Program-made: the position numbers and the translations under genes
The notes under the pieces: model-generated
Database searches by the model: none
Told to the model about the DNA's origin: nothing
What the model saw: only the letters and a program-made list of their open reading frames with translations
In this document: positions 34,945 through 47,099 of the stretch, one piece after another
How the letters are laid out: each line of letters opens with the position of its first letter
Position numbering within the stretch: position 1 is the stretch's first letter
NCBI GenBank assembly: GCA_963678705.1
Contig: OY783203.1
Span: 29,494,535-29,558,534, forward strand
Length of the DNA stretch: 64,000 bases
Origin: Panorpa germanica
Lineage: Eukaryota > Arthropoda > Insecta > Mecoptera > Panorpidae
Direction of reading: 5' to 3'

Positions 34945-35740
34945 TACCCTATTCTTAACACCAGAGTACTATGTCTTCATTTTGATATGTGCTAGAACCA
35001 GAAAATGAATATCCAAGAGAACAAGCAACTGAAATCAAAAATTATAAAATTAATATTTTCTTACAGAATATAAAAGTTTGAAAAGGTCTCAAAGGCCATC
35101 TGTGTTTAAGCTTGGTACTAATTACATAATCATTTTGGGTTGAATCTGTAGTCATTAACACGTGTACGTACAGTTTAGGTGTGGGGTGAGATTAATGTAA
35201 CGAAGGGTGGAAATTTTAAGAGAAACGCTTTGTTTTATTTTCATGGATGATACCAACGTAAAAATTATTAATATAATACTTATTTATTTCATGTGTTGTG
35301 TATTTATAATTTGTATTTAATTTAATTAACGTCAGGATATTTATGATGTTGAGTCCTATCACTTACGACCTCTTACTATGTTCGCAGATTTTATTGTGCT
35401 CGTGGTCTTATATACATGTGCTACACTACTGTCTAATTCGTTGAGAATTAGATGATTAACACAGTTATTTGTATTTAAGATTTATCTAACATAACAAAAG
35501 TTACCTGTTACGTAAATAATGTTACTTAATATACAAATTTATGTGACCTATTTGAAAAATAAACTTGTCTTTACTATAATCATAAAATTTCTAAAGACGT
35601 TTTTTATAAGGATTATGAAATTTGAATGGGTATAATATAAAGTTTCGTTTAAGTAAAATATTACATAAATTATTATAGATTATAGATTAAATTATCTTTG
35701 AAGACAAAAATTAATGGAGGGGAATTTCTGAAAGAAATGT
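34945..35740. other. AT-rich intergenic DNA with a SINE tail scrap
   Basis: 35380-35460, minus strand, resembles SINE tail sequence ('gacagtagtgtagcacatg'). The word 'acataacaaaagttacctgt' at about 35490 belongs to the short word family. No gene. Confidence 0.35.
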
Positions 35741-36363
35741 AATGGGCTTGTGTCCTCATTTTTAAGAAGTCGATTTTTCAATTGTTGATCGAAATTGATG
35801 TTAATAACTGTGTATTAGCGTGTCTATTTTATTAAATATCTAAATGTTGACGGAGATATAGCAATTAAAAATTTGAATTGTAGTTTTAGCGCTAGCAATG
35901 GTCGGCCATATTTCTATGACGTGAAATGCATTTTAACGTCAGTTATTTGTTGAGTGGGTGGGTTGAGTGCTGTGGTAATGTTTTGTAGTTGTTGGTAGTC
36001 GAAATAATCAAGTCAAGCCAAGTTTTTATTTTATTTAACCCTGCTAAGGCAGACATAATATTGGAATTTGAGTGTTCCTTGAAATAGCTGTAAATAATAT
36101 TTGATATTTTGATATATAAATACATATAGTAGAGATGTATGAGCTTTAAGGTAGGCAGAGGTTGTGATGTCACATGCATTTGGAATGTGTACAACGTCGG
36201 AATCTTTTTAATAATTAAAGAGACAAAATGACTTTTTTAATTGTTAACATCTCCTAACATATAAGGAGTTATTAAAAAATAATTGAACATTTGAGGTTCT
36301 AATAACCTTTATCAATATATAGTACACTTTTATAGAAATTAAGACATAGGACACAAACCCATT
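35741..36363 (+). mobile_element. MITE-B, 623 bp
   Basis: Bounded by 'aatgggcttgtgtcctcatt' and the reverse complement 'ggacacaaacccatt'. Near-complete copy with body landmarks 'gttgacggagatatagcaat', 'tttagcgctagcaatggtcg' and 'tgacgtgaaatgcattttaa'. No transposase. Confidence 0.88.
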
Positions 36364-37360
36364 GTATACAGTTAATAATATACTTTTTCTGGAGCTTCTG
36401 TATTTTATATTGCATGTGATGTCACAACGCTTCTCACCACGTGCTCCTCCTGCGTGTTACGTAATTTATAAATGGCCCTTTTTTAAATCTTTATACACCC
36501 TCGAGTTACTTCCTTCCCGTGTAATTTAGAACGTAAATATTCTTCAGTAAATTAGGATCTGTCCTAAGCATTGCGTATATTTTAAAAATGTATGACAGCG
36601 CCTAGACTACATACTACACTTCAAACAAATTGTAATTTCAATTATTAATTCATAAAAACGAAAACATTCATATCCGGAGGAAAAAGTAAAAATCTAAGGT
36701 ATACAATTCTTTATTAATTTTGCATACAGTGAATGACGAACACTGACTGCCTTGTTACTCTATTAACAAAAATAGAACGTATTCCAGCAACCCCCTACAG
36801 ATACATTTAAATATTTATTTAATTTTCTTTTGATTTTCTTTGATTTTCCCTTCAAAATATAAACTTGTTCGTAGAGGTTAGGGGTGAATGCATTGTCATG
36901 AGTAATATAAGAGGTGGGAGAAGGTTATTTTGTTCCCTGTGGCAAAATGAACAGGGGATGAGGGGTGGAAAAGAGGGGTTGAATCATAAATCAACGAGCC
37001 ATAAACCACGAATTTATTTTATAAGTAATAATGTTAGCGAATTAGCTGGTAACAGACTTGAAATAAAGATAAAAATAAGAAAATTTTAAAGAAAACAACA
37101 TTTCAGATCTAGATTGTATGGATTTTTGTCTAAATAAGAGATTTCACAACAAACTTTTATTTTTCTTTAACCTATTATCTACCGATGTTCGTTTTCTAAT
37201 TAGAGCACTACTTTTAGCTATTTGAAATTAAAATAATTTCTAAATATGCATATTTCTAAGGTTATAAAGTTTCAATAATTAAATTTAAAAAAAGATTGTG
37301 TTTTCAAACTTGCTTATTTCTGTCACCGGGAGGGGGGTTGTTAAAAAATTATTGAACTTT
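36364..37360. other. Intergenic DNA
   Basis: 36440-36480 carries the 'gttacgtaatttataaatgg' repeat word. The 74-codon frame at 36865-37089 has no recognisable features. Confidence 0.35.
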
Positions 37361-37485
37361 CCCAGTAAACAATTTGGTTGAGTGTCCTATTTTGTGACGA
37401 CTGTGAGAAAATGAACTCTTTCCTGACAAAAAAATCGTACGCATCTTTAATATGATGGCAAACTGACTCCAAAATGTTTACTGGA
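37361..37485. mobile_element. MITE-A, internally deleted, 125 bp
   Basis: Ends 'cccagtaaacaatttggt' and 'ctccaaaatgtttactgg', with family body words 'actgtgagaaaatgaactct' and 'catctttaatatgatggcaa'. About half the short form is missing. Confidence 0.8.
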
Positions 37486-37567
37486 TAGAGATAAAAAAAT
37501 TCGAAAAGAATTCCCAAATACCCAAAATTATTCAAAATGTTGAATGCCTCAAACATTGTTTAATATC

Positions 37568-37639
37568 ATAGTGGCCGAGAGTATATACGCTTGACACAAT
37601 ATTGCTGGCACCAGTGTCTTCGTGTTCGATCCCCAGTTT
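37568..37639 (+). mobile_element. SINE head interrupted by MITE-B
   Basis: 'agtggccgagagtatatacg', then the B-box 'gtgttcgatccccag', after which MITE-B begins at 37640. The body and tail of the SINE are not found on the far side. Confidence 0.6.
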
Positions 37640-38277
37640 AATGGGTTTGTGTCCTATGTCTTAATTTCTATAAAAGTGTACTATATATTGATAAAGTGGG
37701 TTACTAGAACCTCAAATGATAAGTTACTTTTTAATAACTCCTTATACGTTAAGAAATATTAACAATTAAAAAAGTCATTTTGTCTCTTTAATTATTAAAG
37801 GGATTCAACGTTGTACACATTCCAAATGCATGTGACATCACAATCCTTGTGTAAGGTTACCAACCTTACACATCATAAATCTCTGCTATATCTATTTATA
37901 TATCAAAATATCAAATATTATTTACAGCTATTTCAAGGAACAATCAAATTCCAATATTATGTCTGCCTTAGCAGGGTTAAATAAAATTAAAACTTAACAT
38001 TCTTTAATTTGACTTGATTATTTGACTACCAACAGCTACAGAACATTACCACAGCACTGACCTACTTAACAAATAGCTGATGTTAAAATGCATTTCACGT
38101 CATACAAATATGGCCGACATTTCTAGCGCTAAAACTACAATTCAAACTTTTAATTGCTATATCCTTGTCAATATTAAGATATTTAATAAAATAGACACGC
38201 CAATACACATTTATTAACATCAATTTCAATCAACAATTGAAAAATCGACCACTAGAAAATGAGGACACAAGCCCATT
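37640..38277 (-). mobile_element. MITE-B, 638 bp
   Basis: Bounded by 'aatgggtttgtgtcctatgt' and 'gaggacacaagcccatt'. Inverted relative to 35741-36363 and 40551-41223. Confidence 0.88.
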
Positions 38278-38814
38278 GCTCAATTATAGAGAAAGGTCTT
38301 TGAATTTTAAGCTATGTAACGCACAACACCTGTAATTTCTTTTATCACCTTACTTATTTTTTAAATTGTGACCATGAAAAACAGCTGGGTATTAATACAG
38401 TGTTGGAAACCTAACCTAACATTAAATTATACCACCATTAATCATTAGTAGCAAACTCACTTCCACATAACCTCACTTTGTATAGAAATCGTTATGTGGT
38501 ATAAAAAAAGGTATGTTGTATCTTTATCATGGTTTCAACACCAAAAATATAAATAAAGGAAAACGAGCAAAAACCTGTCCAACAAAGTACGGGGTAAACC
38601 AGCGAGTGGCAACCTTTTTTTTATACGAATTAAGTTTTCTAAGATAAAGTCTATAATTTATTATGTGTCATCTTCATATTGTAATACAGGGTGTGTCAAA
38701 ACCGATAGATTCTTCAGGCCAAAAGTTAATTTTATGAAGAGAAAGCTGGATGTAGCGGGCAGTCTATTGTTTAGCATTTAACATGCCAGGAATGAATGAA
38801 CAACGGGTTTTCTG
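38278..38814. other. Intergenic DNA
   Basis: 'acagggtgtgtcaaaaccga' at about 38690 resembles a transposon terminus seen in many insects, but no partner end is visible. No gene. Confidence 0.3.
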
Positions 38815-39990
38815 CTTTAAGCGACTTTTGACCGGATGTGTTCGCAATACTACGCTTTACCTCATATTGGAAGTAGCTCTCATACTGCAGCCATATATCA
38901 GCGAATTTTAACCAAGCTAATACATGCTACAACTCTGAGGAAAAAAAATGTAGAGTGTGCGGAGCGGAGGACGAAACACTGGAGCTCATTAAGTTTGAGT
39001 GTAAGGAAAAAGTAGCGAGCGAAAGGAATATTGGCCAGCTATTAAAGGGAGGCAGTGAAGGAAAGAGGTGGATGGCGGAAATAGTAAGAAGGAAAGAAAA
39101 ATCAGGAGAAGAAATAAGCTGATGGCTGGGTTGCACAAGGAATAGGAAGAGAAAGGAAGTACTAAAAGAGGCAATGAAGGGAAGCAGGACAAAGAAAGAA
39201 GTAGCGAGGAAACAGTTAAACTTCAGCCCAGAAAAATAGACTAGGGAATAGACCAGTACAGAAGGAAGACTAGGGAAAATGAAGGAAGAGGGTCAAGAGA
39301 AGAAGAAGCAGAAAGTACGTTTGGAGATAAAAAGGTCTAGAATAATGTAAATTTAATTGTCTGCGAAGTGACCGTCGTCCATATATAAAATCCAGTTATC
39401 TGGTCCAGCTCGTTATCTAGTTTGCATGGGGAACATGAAGAGAGAGGGTCAAGAGAAGAAGAAGCAGAAAGCACTTTCTAGAATAATTTTTTTTTTTTTT
39501 TAGTTTTAATAAATAAATGAAGTCCAGTTTTAAGAAAATAATTAGTTTTAAATAAAATTAGTAAGTTTAGTTTTAAGGTTGAATTGTTAAGATAGGAATG
39601 AAATGTAACAAGAAATAGAATACGGTAGATTGTAAAGCCGAAAGGCACACACAATTAACAATAAAATAATAAATAACATGCTACAACTCTAATCCTATCC
39701 GAACCTTGTAAATGCAATCAGTTGTCTCAGACTGGTCTCTTTCATAACAGTGGTGTATCGATAAAAACTAAAATAAAAGTTTACTCTCATGATAAATTAT
39801 GTTAGTGCAAAACAACTCCAATACACCCTACAGGACACAAGTTTGACTTGGCGTACTGTCGTATCTATACGTGGTATGTATGTATTGTGACCCAACACAT
39901 GCAAAGAATACAGGAGTCGGCTTGTTCTGAGAGTTTTAGCCGCCGATTTACGTTCGAATTTGCCGGAAAATGTTATATTTAGAAATCTAC
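38815..39990 (+). mobile_element. MITE-D (Harbinger-like) interrupted by a retrotransposon
   Basis: 38815-38936 ('tttgaccggatgtg', 'cagcgaattttaaccaa') and 39691-39990 ('ggtgtatcgataaaaacta', 'cgccgatttacgttcgaat') are the two parts of a MITE-D copy; compare 23315-23750 and 42690-43364. The retrotransposon at 38937-39675 sits inside. Both terminal repeats are worn. Confidence 0.7.
38922..39690 (+). mobile_element. 5'-truncated non-LTR retrotransposon with 15-bp target-site duplication
   Basis: The body 38937-39675 begins inside the C-terminal coding end ('KKCRVCGAEDETLELIKF', 'QLLKGGSEGKRWMAEIVRR'), continues through a purine-rich 3' region and ends 'caataaaataataaata'. 'acatgctacaactct' occurs at both edges (38922-38936 and 39676-39690). 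A segment 'gggtcaagagaagaagaagc' is repeated within the 3' region (about 39290 and 39447). Confidence 0.9.
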
Positions 39991-40550
39991 ATCTACTTTG
40001 AAAATATATCTTCAAAATAAATATAAACAAATTTTTATATTTATATTCAGCGTTGAAGCGGAAGAGGGAATATTATCGAGATCAATTGAATTCATAAGTA
40101 TCCTTCTGTAACCCTCTTGACCCTTCGGTTACGTCAATACCTTTTCTCTCGTATTACTTTTTGTGAATACGTCAATATACAATAGTAAATTCAACAGGCT
40201 TCAAACACATCTTAAATATATGCAATAGTGAGTAAATTCAGAAATTAGTATCCTGGTTATCTAATACTCAAACCATATTAAAATAGTTTTCTTTACGAAA
40301 ACCTAAACTAACTTTGTTTAGCATAAATAAACGTAGAGAAGAGCAACAGGTGTTCAATACTCTTTATTTATTTTCAAGTCAGTAGTTCCGAACATCTAGG
40401 TCATGTTACAAGATATATAAAAACGTAAATCAAATCTAAAACTTATATTTATCTAAAAATTGTCGCCTTTAAACAGACTGTACTATTGTAGTACTATAGC
40501 AAACAGTTTATTTATTACACCATTTAGTTGGGTTGTGAACCGTTACTGAT

Positions 40551-41223
40551 TGGCCTTGTGTCCTCATTTTTTAGTGGTCCATTTTTCAATTGTTAATTGA
40601 AATTGATGTTAATAAATGTGTATTGGCGTGTCTATTTTATTAAATATCTAAATGTTGACGGAGATATAGCAATTAAAAGTTTGAATTGTGGTTTTAGCGC
40701 TAGAAATGGTCGGCCATATTTGTATGACGTGAAATGCATTTTAACGTCAGTTATTTGTTGAGTAGGTCAGTGCTTTGGTAATGTTTTGTAGCTGTTGGTA
40801 GTCGACATAATCAAGTCAAATCAAAGAATAATAAGTTTTTATTTTATTTAACCCTATTACGGCAGACATAATATTTAAATTTTATTGTTCCTTGAAATAT
40901 CTGTAAATAATATTTGATATATAAATACATGTAGCAGAGATTTATGAGCTGTAAGGTTGGTAACCTGTAAACTTGTCAGAGTTCTGTCAAGAATATATCT
41001 CTTGTACGATCTGTTGTATAAAAGAGATAGCAACTAGTGGCTGTGATGTCACATGCAGTTGGAATGTTGTTCAACGTTGAATCTGTTTAATAATTAAGAG
41101 AAAAAAATACTTTCTAATTGTTAATATCTCCTGAATTGAACATTTGAGATTCTAGTAACCAACTTTATCAATAGTTTTATAGAATAGTTTTATAGAAATT
41201 AAGACATAGGACACAAGCCCATT
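40551..41223 (+). mobile_element. MITE-B, about 673 bp
   Basis: 'ggccttgtgtcctcattttt' to 'ggacacaagcccatt'. Body as in 35741-36363. The copy carries an extra stretch around 40975-41035 ('gtcagagttctgtcaagaat'). Confidence 0.85.
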
Positions 41224-41944
41224 GTATCTGTATCTGAACTTTAGCAATCCTGTCACACTTTCAGCGGACGCCCATGTCTATGAAAACGAGTATATCTAAT
41301 TTCTTAATTATAATTTTCTATAGTGAATAAACTTGTGGTTATACGCCGTGACACTTTCCTAAACAAATTTTCCGAATTATGGTAAATATGTAAATAATAT
41401 GTATTTAATAATCTTGAAAGAGACTTATTCATATTTACCATTCTAAGACAAACATCCTCGGAATATAAGCAAGTAAATAAAGTGTGTGACAAACAATATG
41501 CAAAATACGATCGTAGCGCCCCTTGAAACGGCGGTTGGACAGTCAACAACGACGTTAGTTTCTCGATAGCGTAACCTCAAAGTCGTAACGTCCTTGTAAA
41601 TATCATAAAACGAGGGGAGATCGTTATAGGAGTACATAATAAATAGAATAATGAGTTGGAACATGTATCTGAATATTTTAAAATAATAATACAAGTCACA
41701 TTTACTAAATATAAATCTTAAAACTAATTTTACACTTGTCAAAACAATGTAAAGTGACAGATTAAACTTTCTCGTTGTTTAGAAATTTATTAATCATTTA
41801 GAATTAAAAAGCTAGTTTTAAATGTGTTGCGAGTTTTACCCTGAAAGGGGCACTAAAGCATTTAACCCCAAAATATTTGTTTGCGATATTACTTCCCTTG
41901 TTTTTTTTTTATTTAACGTCGGTCGTTTTCGTTACCGACGATCT
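41224..41944. other. Intergenic DNA
   Basis: Overlapping minus-strand frames of 81 and 99 codons (41304-41549 and 41443-41742) are open over a stretch of moderate GC content but show no motif or family. Not accepted as genes. Confidence 0.3.
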
Positions 41945-42255
41945 ATTGCCATTTCAAAAAAAACATTTTTTTTTTTTTTTAAAACAGTTCACACTGAACA
42001 GACTGGTTTTGCTTTTAGTGTTTTTCTGTGTGTCCCATAAAAATTATGAACATGATAAACAAAAACTGACAAGCGCAAATGTTCACAAAAAACAAAACAA
42101 ACGTGTTTTCCTGTGATCTTACTGAATTAAGATGGGAATGTGTTTTGTTTACTAAAACAGCAACAAAAGACAAAAATGTTTTAAGAACTGTCTCTTTGGT
42201 GTAAACATTGGTGTTTTTGTTCATGTTTTATTGAACTGTCTCTCTGGTGTGAAAC
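41945..42255 (+). mobile_element. MITE-C, copy 1, left end deleted
   Basis: Right end 'ttgaactgtctctctggtgt'. Body words 'gtttttctgtgtgtcccata' and 'aaaatgttttaagaactgtc' match 44769-45126 (inverted) and 46534-46943. Frames here are by-products. Confidence 0.7.
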
Positions 42256-42689
42256 GATCATATTACTATTAGTGTTAGTCTCGTTACTTAATAGTCGTAG
42301 TTTTATATTGCATCCCTACGTACGCTCTTTACTTGTTAAATTTATTTTTTACTGGTACAAACACACAAAATCTCCAAACGTTGAACCGTACACGTGTTGT
42401 AAAATTACTTTGGCGTCCTAGACGATGAACAGAGAAATAAAGAACCCCAAGAGAAGTATAAGCAAATAAAAAAACATTACATTGCAGTAAATGTGTTTGA
42501 AAAAATCATTTGCCAAAAAAAAGATAATTACTTTCAGTTCCAACACATTTTTTCCGTGTTTTTTTTAATCTCAATATTTAACAAATCGATCAAACGGCGC
42601 GGGAGTATGCTCGTGCATACAGCAGAGTAAAGCAGGGCCGCATCCTCCAGATGCGTGTGAGTAGCTTTGAAAGTCTTTACTCCGAGTTA

Positions 42690-43364
42690 GGCCTGTCTCA
42701 GTATGGCACCGTATTTAAGCGAATTTCTGCCGGACGTATACGGGCTAATACGCTTTACCTATCCGAACCATGTAAATGTAATGAGAACTCTCTGGACCTC
42801 TCAGACTGCACGCTACAAAGCCGTCCGAATACGGGCGGCACTACCTCGCACATTAGAATCGTATCGAATTTTATCCAAGCGTTACCACTACTACAACGAT
42901 ATCCTATCCGAACCTTTGTAAATGCAAACAGCCGCCTCAGACTGGAGGGGATACCTAAGATCGCTAGTTATTACGCTGCAATACGGATCTTTTCGGTTCT
43001 ATCGGCAACATCCCTTGGAACGAGTATGTTCAGCATGTAGTTTATGTTTGTATTTCAGTGAATCATGGACACCGATACCGATACCGATACGATAGAACTA
43101 AATTTAAATTCACGCCCACCAGAACTCAGATATATAATAAATGCTAAAGTCCCTTTAATACCAGTAGTGTATCGATAAAAATTAAAGTTAAAGTTTGCTC
43201 TCATGATAAATTATATAAGTGCTAAAGAACTCCAATACACCCCCTAATACACGACTACAGACATCTGTGACACACATAGGCGGTTTGCTTTGTAGCTGAT
43301 CCAATCCGCCGATTTACGTCCGAATACGCTGTCGCTTAAATACGGTCCCATACTGAGACAGGCC
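42690..43364. mobile_element. MITE-D, complete, 675 bp, Harbinger-like
   Basis: Terminal inverted repeats of about 37 bp: 'ggcctgtctcagtatggcac' with 'cgtatttaagcga', mirrored at the right end with one mismatch in the first part. The element is flanked by TTA on both sides (42687-42689 and 43365-43367). GGC ends and a 3-bp TTA target are the PIF/Harbinger signature. The interior contains a second inverted pair ('gccgtccgaatacgggc') and no transposase. The overlapping frames at 42651-43040 and 42703-42921 follow from the GC-rich repeat. Confidence 0.92.
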
Positions 43365-43599
43365 TTATTGTACACATGACTGCGGTGATGACTATGACAT
43401 TAAAACATAACCTACAATACTTAGTATGAACGTATCTGAACGTTTATTACCCATAATTAACAATTATTTATGTTATAGTAAACAAGTAAATTTAATAATA
43501 TGTCAAAAGTATTGATGAATGTTCAGGTGTTGAATATTTACTATATTTTAACAGGTAGTTATAATGTTCCAACTGAAAGTTTATATGTGTGTTTCTTTA

Positions 43600-44272
43600 T
43601 TTGTTTATATGTTTACGCGATTCGTATGGTGGCTCGAAAACGGCTCCGCCGAAATTTTCTTGACAATTGTCTATGTTGTAGAGAAAAAAATTCTAAGACT
43701 TTTGGCGTCCTCGAATTTCCCCCTGAATTTCTTGGAAACCCGTAATTTTGGAAAAACTAATAAACTTTCTTTTACTTTTTGCTCTATAACTTTTAATTCG
43801 TAGAAGATAGAAAGTTGAAATTTTGCATGTGTGTTATGGTGTTCAATGTTAACAGTTTTTCAAAATTAGTTGAGAAAATTGGGAGGCCCGGTAGAAAACT
43901 AAAATTTTGGATTACATAATAATGAAATATGTTACTAAGAAAAAAAAATTCGAAATTCAAAAATTTTATTTGGGGGCACGGGGGCGGTTTTTGCCGAGAG
44001 TAAAAATTGTGCTAGAAAGTTGAAATTTTATATATAGGCTAATCTTGGTACCTAATTTACGAATCGAAAAAAAAAGTCCCAAATTTTCAAAAAAAGTTGA
44101 TCAAATTCCGAATAAATTGAAAATATTATATATTTTGTTGAAAAAAATATATTTTTTTATGAAAAATTATTTGTTATTATATGTAAAATAAATATAGAAC
44201 GAGTTTAATATTTCAATTTGAAAATAGAACTTAGAAAAAACAGTCGTCGCTTGCGACGGGGGTAAACACTAG
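43600..44272 (+). mobile_element. Helitron-like element, copy 3
   Basis: Body 'ggtggctcgaaaacggctcc' through 'gtgctagaaagttgaaattt'. The end has the self-complementary 'cgtcgcttgcgacg', the spacer 'ggggtaaaca' and CTAG at 44269-44272, followed by T. The 5' boundary is not defined. Frames at 43500-43803 are not conserved in copies 1 and 2. Confidence 0.65.
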
Positions 44273-44768
44273 TATTTACTATAATTTAACATTTAGTTAT
44301 CGGCTAATAATCGGTAAACAGCATTATTAATCGAACACGAATATGTGAATGTAAGTGTTTAAAGTGTAGAGATACATTAGCTGGGCTAGATGGTGTTTCT
44401 ACGTGATCCGGCAACAACCCATAATGCCACGCTACAGTTTACTGTATCGGTATAATTTGATTGTATTTTTTTACTTTTCTTATATTCCACTTCTTAGTTT
44501 GTTCTCTGACCCAACATCTGTTTAAATCCGAGGGTGATTTGAACCAGAAGAGCAGCCTGACATGTAATAAAATACTAGTATATACCCTACCCCCCTGTAT
44601 CCTCCTCCAGCCCACGATCCTACGGTCCACGGCCCACGGACAGTCTGACGGATTCACCAGCTTGGAAAAGATAACGAAAATAATCCTGTGTGATAGAAAT
44701 GGAAGATTTTATTTCGATAATTGGAATTGGCATTGATGTTTACATAAACATTTAAAATTATCGTCTAA
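44273..44768. other. Intergenic DNA
   Basis: Overlapping frames on both strands at 44439-44736 lie in a slightly GC-richer patch; no family recognised. Confidence 0.3.
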
Positions 44769-45126
44769 TGCCGGTATCACACCAGAGAGACAGTTCAAAA
44801 AACCACGAACAAAAACACCAATGTTTGCACCAAAGAGACAGTTCTTAAAACATTTTTGTCTTTAAAAACTGTTTTAGTAAACAAAACACATTCCCATGTG
44901 GAGTCGCTAAGATCAAAGGAAAACACGTTTGTTGTTGCTTTTTAATCTGCTTGGTTTGAACACTTTGTTTTGTTTTTTGTGAACATTTGCGCTTGTCAGT
45001 TGGTGTTTTTCATGTTTATAATTTTTATGGGACACACAGAAAATACTAAAAACAAAATCAGTCTGTTTTCGGAAAACAGAACTGTTTTAAAATAAAGAAA
45101 AACATGATTTTGTTTTGTTTTTTGAT
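44769..45126 (-). mobile_element. MITE-C, copy 2
   Basis: Starts 'tgccggtatcacaccagaga'. Body is the inverse of copy 1. The right end is worn. Confidence 0.75.
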
Positions 45127-46533
45127 AACTTAATAATAATTCCGCGAATTATCGCCTTTTAATTCTACGAAATAAAAAAATCTGTAGATTTCTACAAAAA
45201 TGTCCGCGGAACAAACATGTTATTTTCCTTATCTTTTTTTTTGTAGAACATTGAATATGGACACACGCACTATGGAATTAATTCTGTATATACCATATTC
45301 TGTAACACGTTCTGCATGAAACTGTACTGTAAGACACTGAAATTTCTATATGAGAAGTAGAAAATAAACCTTAGAATTAGATTGTGGAATGCTAGTGTGA
45401 AACTCCAAGACAATTTTCGATCAGAGATATAATTAAAGTTATAAATAAAATAAATAATTATTATTACGTATTACAAAAATATTATTACACATCCACTGAA
45501 AACAGTTACTTGTATTTAAGGGTTATTTAATATTAACAAAATTACTTTTTACATTATAATTTTTACCTTATATAAAACAACATTCTGTGGTATATTGACT
45601 TTAAGGCAAAAATTGTGTTTAGTTTTATTAAAATAAGTTGTGAGCTCTTTGGGATCCCAATATTGTTCTAAAAATAACTGCAAGTAATCCCAAGGCATTT
45701 TTTTCACAGAAAGAGTATATATTTAGATGATATATATTTATAGTTTTCTTCAATAAATGTCAAATCATTAGAATATAATTTTCTCTCTTGTACATTACTC
45801 TTATTAATTATATATTTTTTGTTCATTTTTTAGGCCTAAATAAGGCCTAAACGTCACACGTAAATGAGGGGGGAGTAGACTCCCCAAAATGGGACAAGAT
45901 GTTACAAGGGGGAAGAAAGAGTCAAAAGCTTTGTGCGTCTTCTCTAATTTAAAATTCCACTTATAACAAGCCGAAAAGCAAGACCAAAAAGCGAAATAAT
46001 ACTATTAAAATTAATGTTTTTCAAATGTATAACCTTAGTTAAAGCAGTGTTACTTTTCTCACAATATGTGACAAGGGGACAGAAGTGTTAAGAAACTATG
46101 AAATTTGTGTGATGTTATGTATGGATGATCCCTCAGTACTATTCATAAAGTGGTTTGAGAAACATCTTCTTCTTGTCCATGACATTTACCGCAAAAACTT
46201 TCATTTTAATTACCATTTTTTACTATCTTTGATTAGAGTAAATGTCCCAAATATTAACATTGTTCCTGTTTATTCAATATGTTTATATGCAAAGTATACA
46301 AAGAGTTTTAAAAGTATTTTCCGGTGTGTTCTAAGACTTACGGCGTCAATGTTTACTTCGTACGTGCTTTACGAGCTACCGAACATCTTACGGGGGATTA
46401 CACGCCGTATTTACTTCGTTGAAGATACAAAATGTAAACCAAAACTACGTTACTGCGTCATTTCCTTTGAATATTCACCTTTCCCATACCATTTCCACCT
46501 GCTGTTTTAATTTCAGTAACTTTAAGTCTAGTT
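45127..46533. other. Intergenic DNA with repeat words
   Basis: 45320-45420 carries the 'aaccttagaattag' repeat. 45895-45935 and 46065-46135 carry the 'gtgacaagggg...tatggatgatccct' repeat. The 141-codon frame at 46085-46510 begins inside that repeat and is judged spurious. Confidence 0.4.
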
Positions 46534-46943
46534 ATGCCAGTTACACACCAGAGAGACAGTTTTGAAAACAGTTTTGTTGTCAAAAAAAACAAAATAAAAC
46601 ATGTTTTCTTTTATTTTAAAACAGTTCTGTTTTTTGAAAACAGACTGTTCGCACAGAATAGACTGGTATTGTTTTTAGTGTTTTTCTGTGTGTCCCATAA
46701 AAATTATAAACATGATAAACAACAACTGACGCAAATGTTCACAAAAAACAAAACTGGGTGTTCAAACCAAGCAGATTAAAAAACTACAACAAACGTGTTT
46801 TCTTTTTATCTTACCAAATTCAGATGGGAATGTTTTTTATTTACTAAAACAGTAACAAAAGACAAAAATGTTTTAAGAACTCTCTCTTTGGTGAGAGAAA
46901 AACAGTTTTTGTTTGTCTTTTGTCTCACTGCTGTAAAACCGGA
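46534..46943 (+). mobile_element. MITE-C, copy 3, about 410 bp, most complete
   Basis: Left end 'tgccagttacacaccagaga' pairs imperfectly with the reverse complement of the right end, 'ttccggttttacagcagtga'. The interior consists of mirrored 'aaaacagtt' words. No coding content. Confidence 0.75.
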
Positions 46944-47099
46944 ATTATACTCCAATTTCTCTGTATTGTAAATAAGGTGTATTCTACTAAGAATTTCTTA
47001 GTAGAATTAGAATTAAGTGGCACCAAATTCAAATTTGATCAGGACTCTGAAGCTATTACAACATAACTACTTTGAGCGTACCGTGCATTACTAATTCTA

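Noticed and set aside
42651..43040. 129-codon and 72-codon overlapping frames
   Set aside because: They lie within the Harbinger-like MITE and cross its left boundary. The related copies do not keep the frame.
46085..46510. 141-codon open frame, plus strand
   Set aside because: It begins inside a dispersed repeat word, has no recognisable motif or domain, and has biased AT-driven residue content (F, Y, L, I, K). Probably chance.
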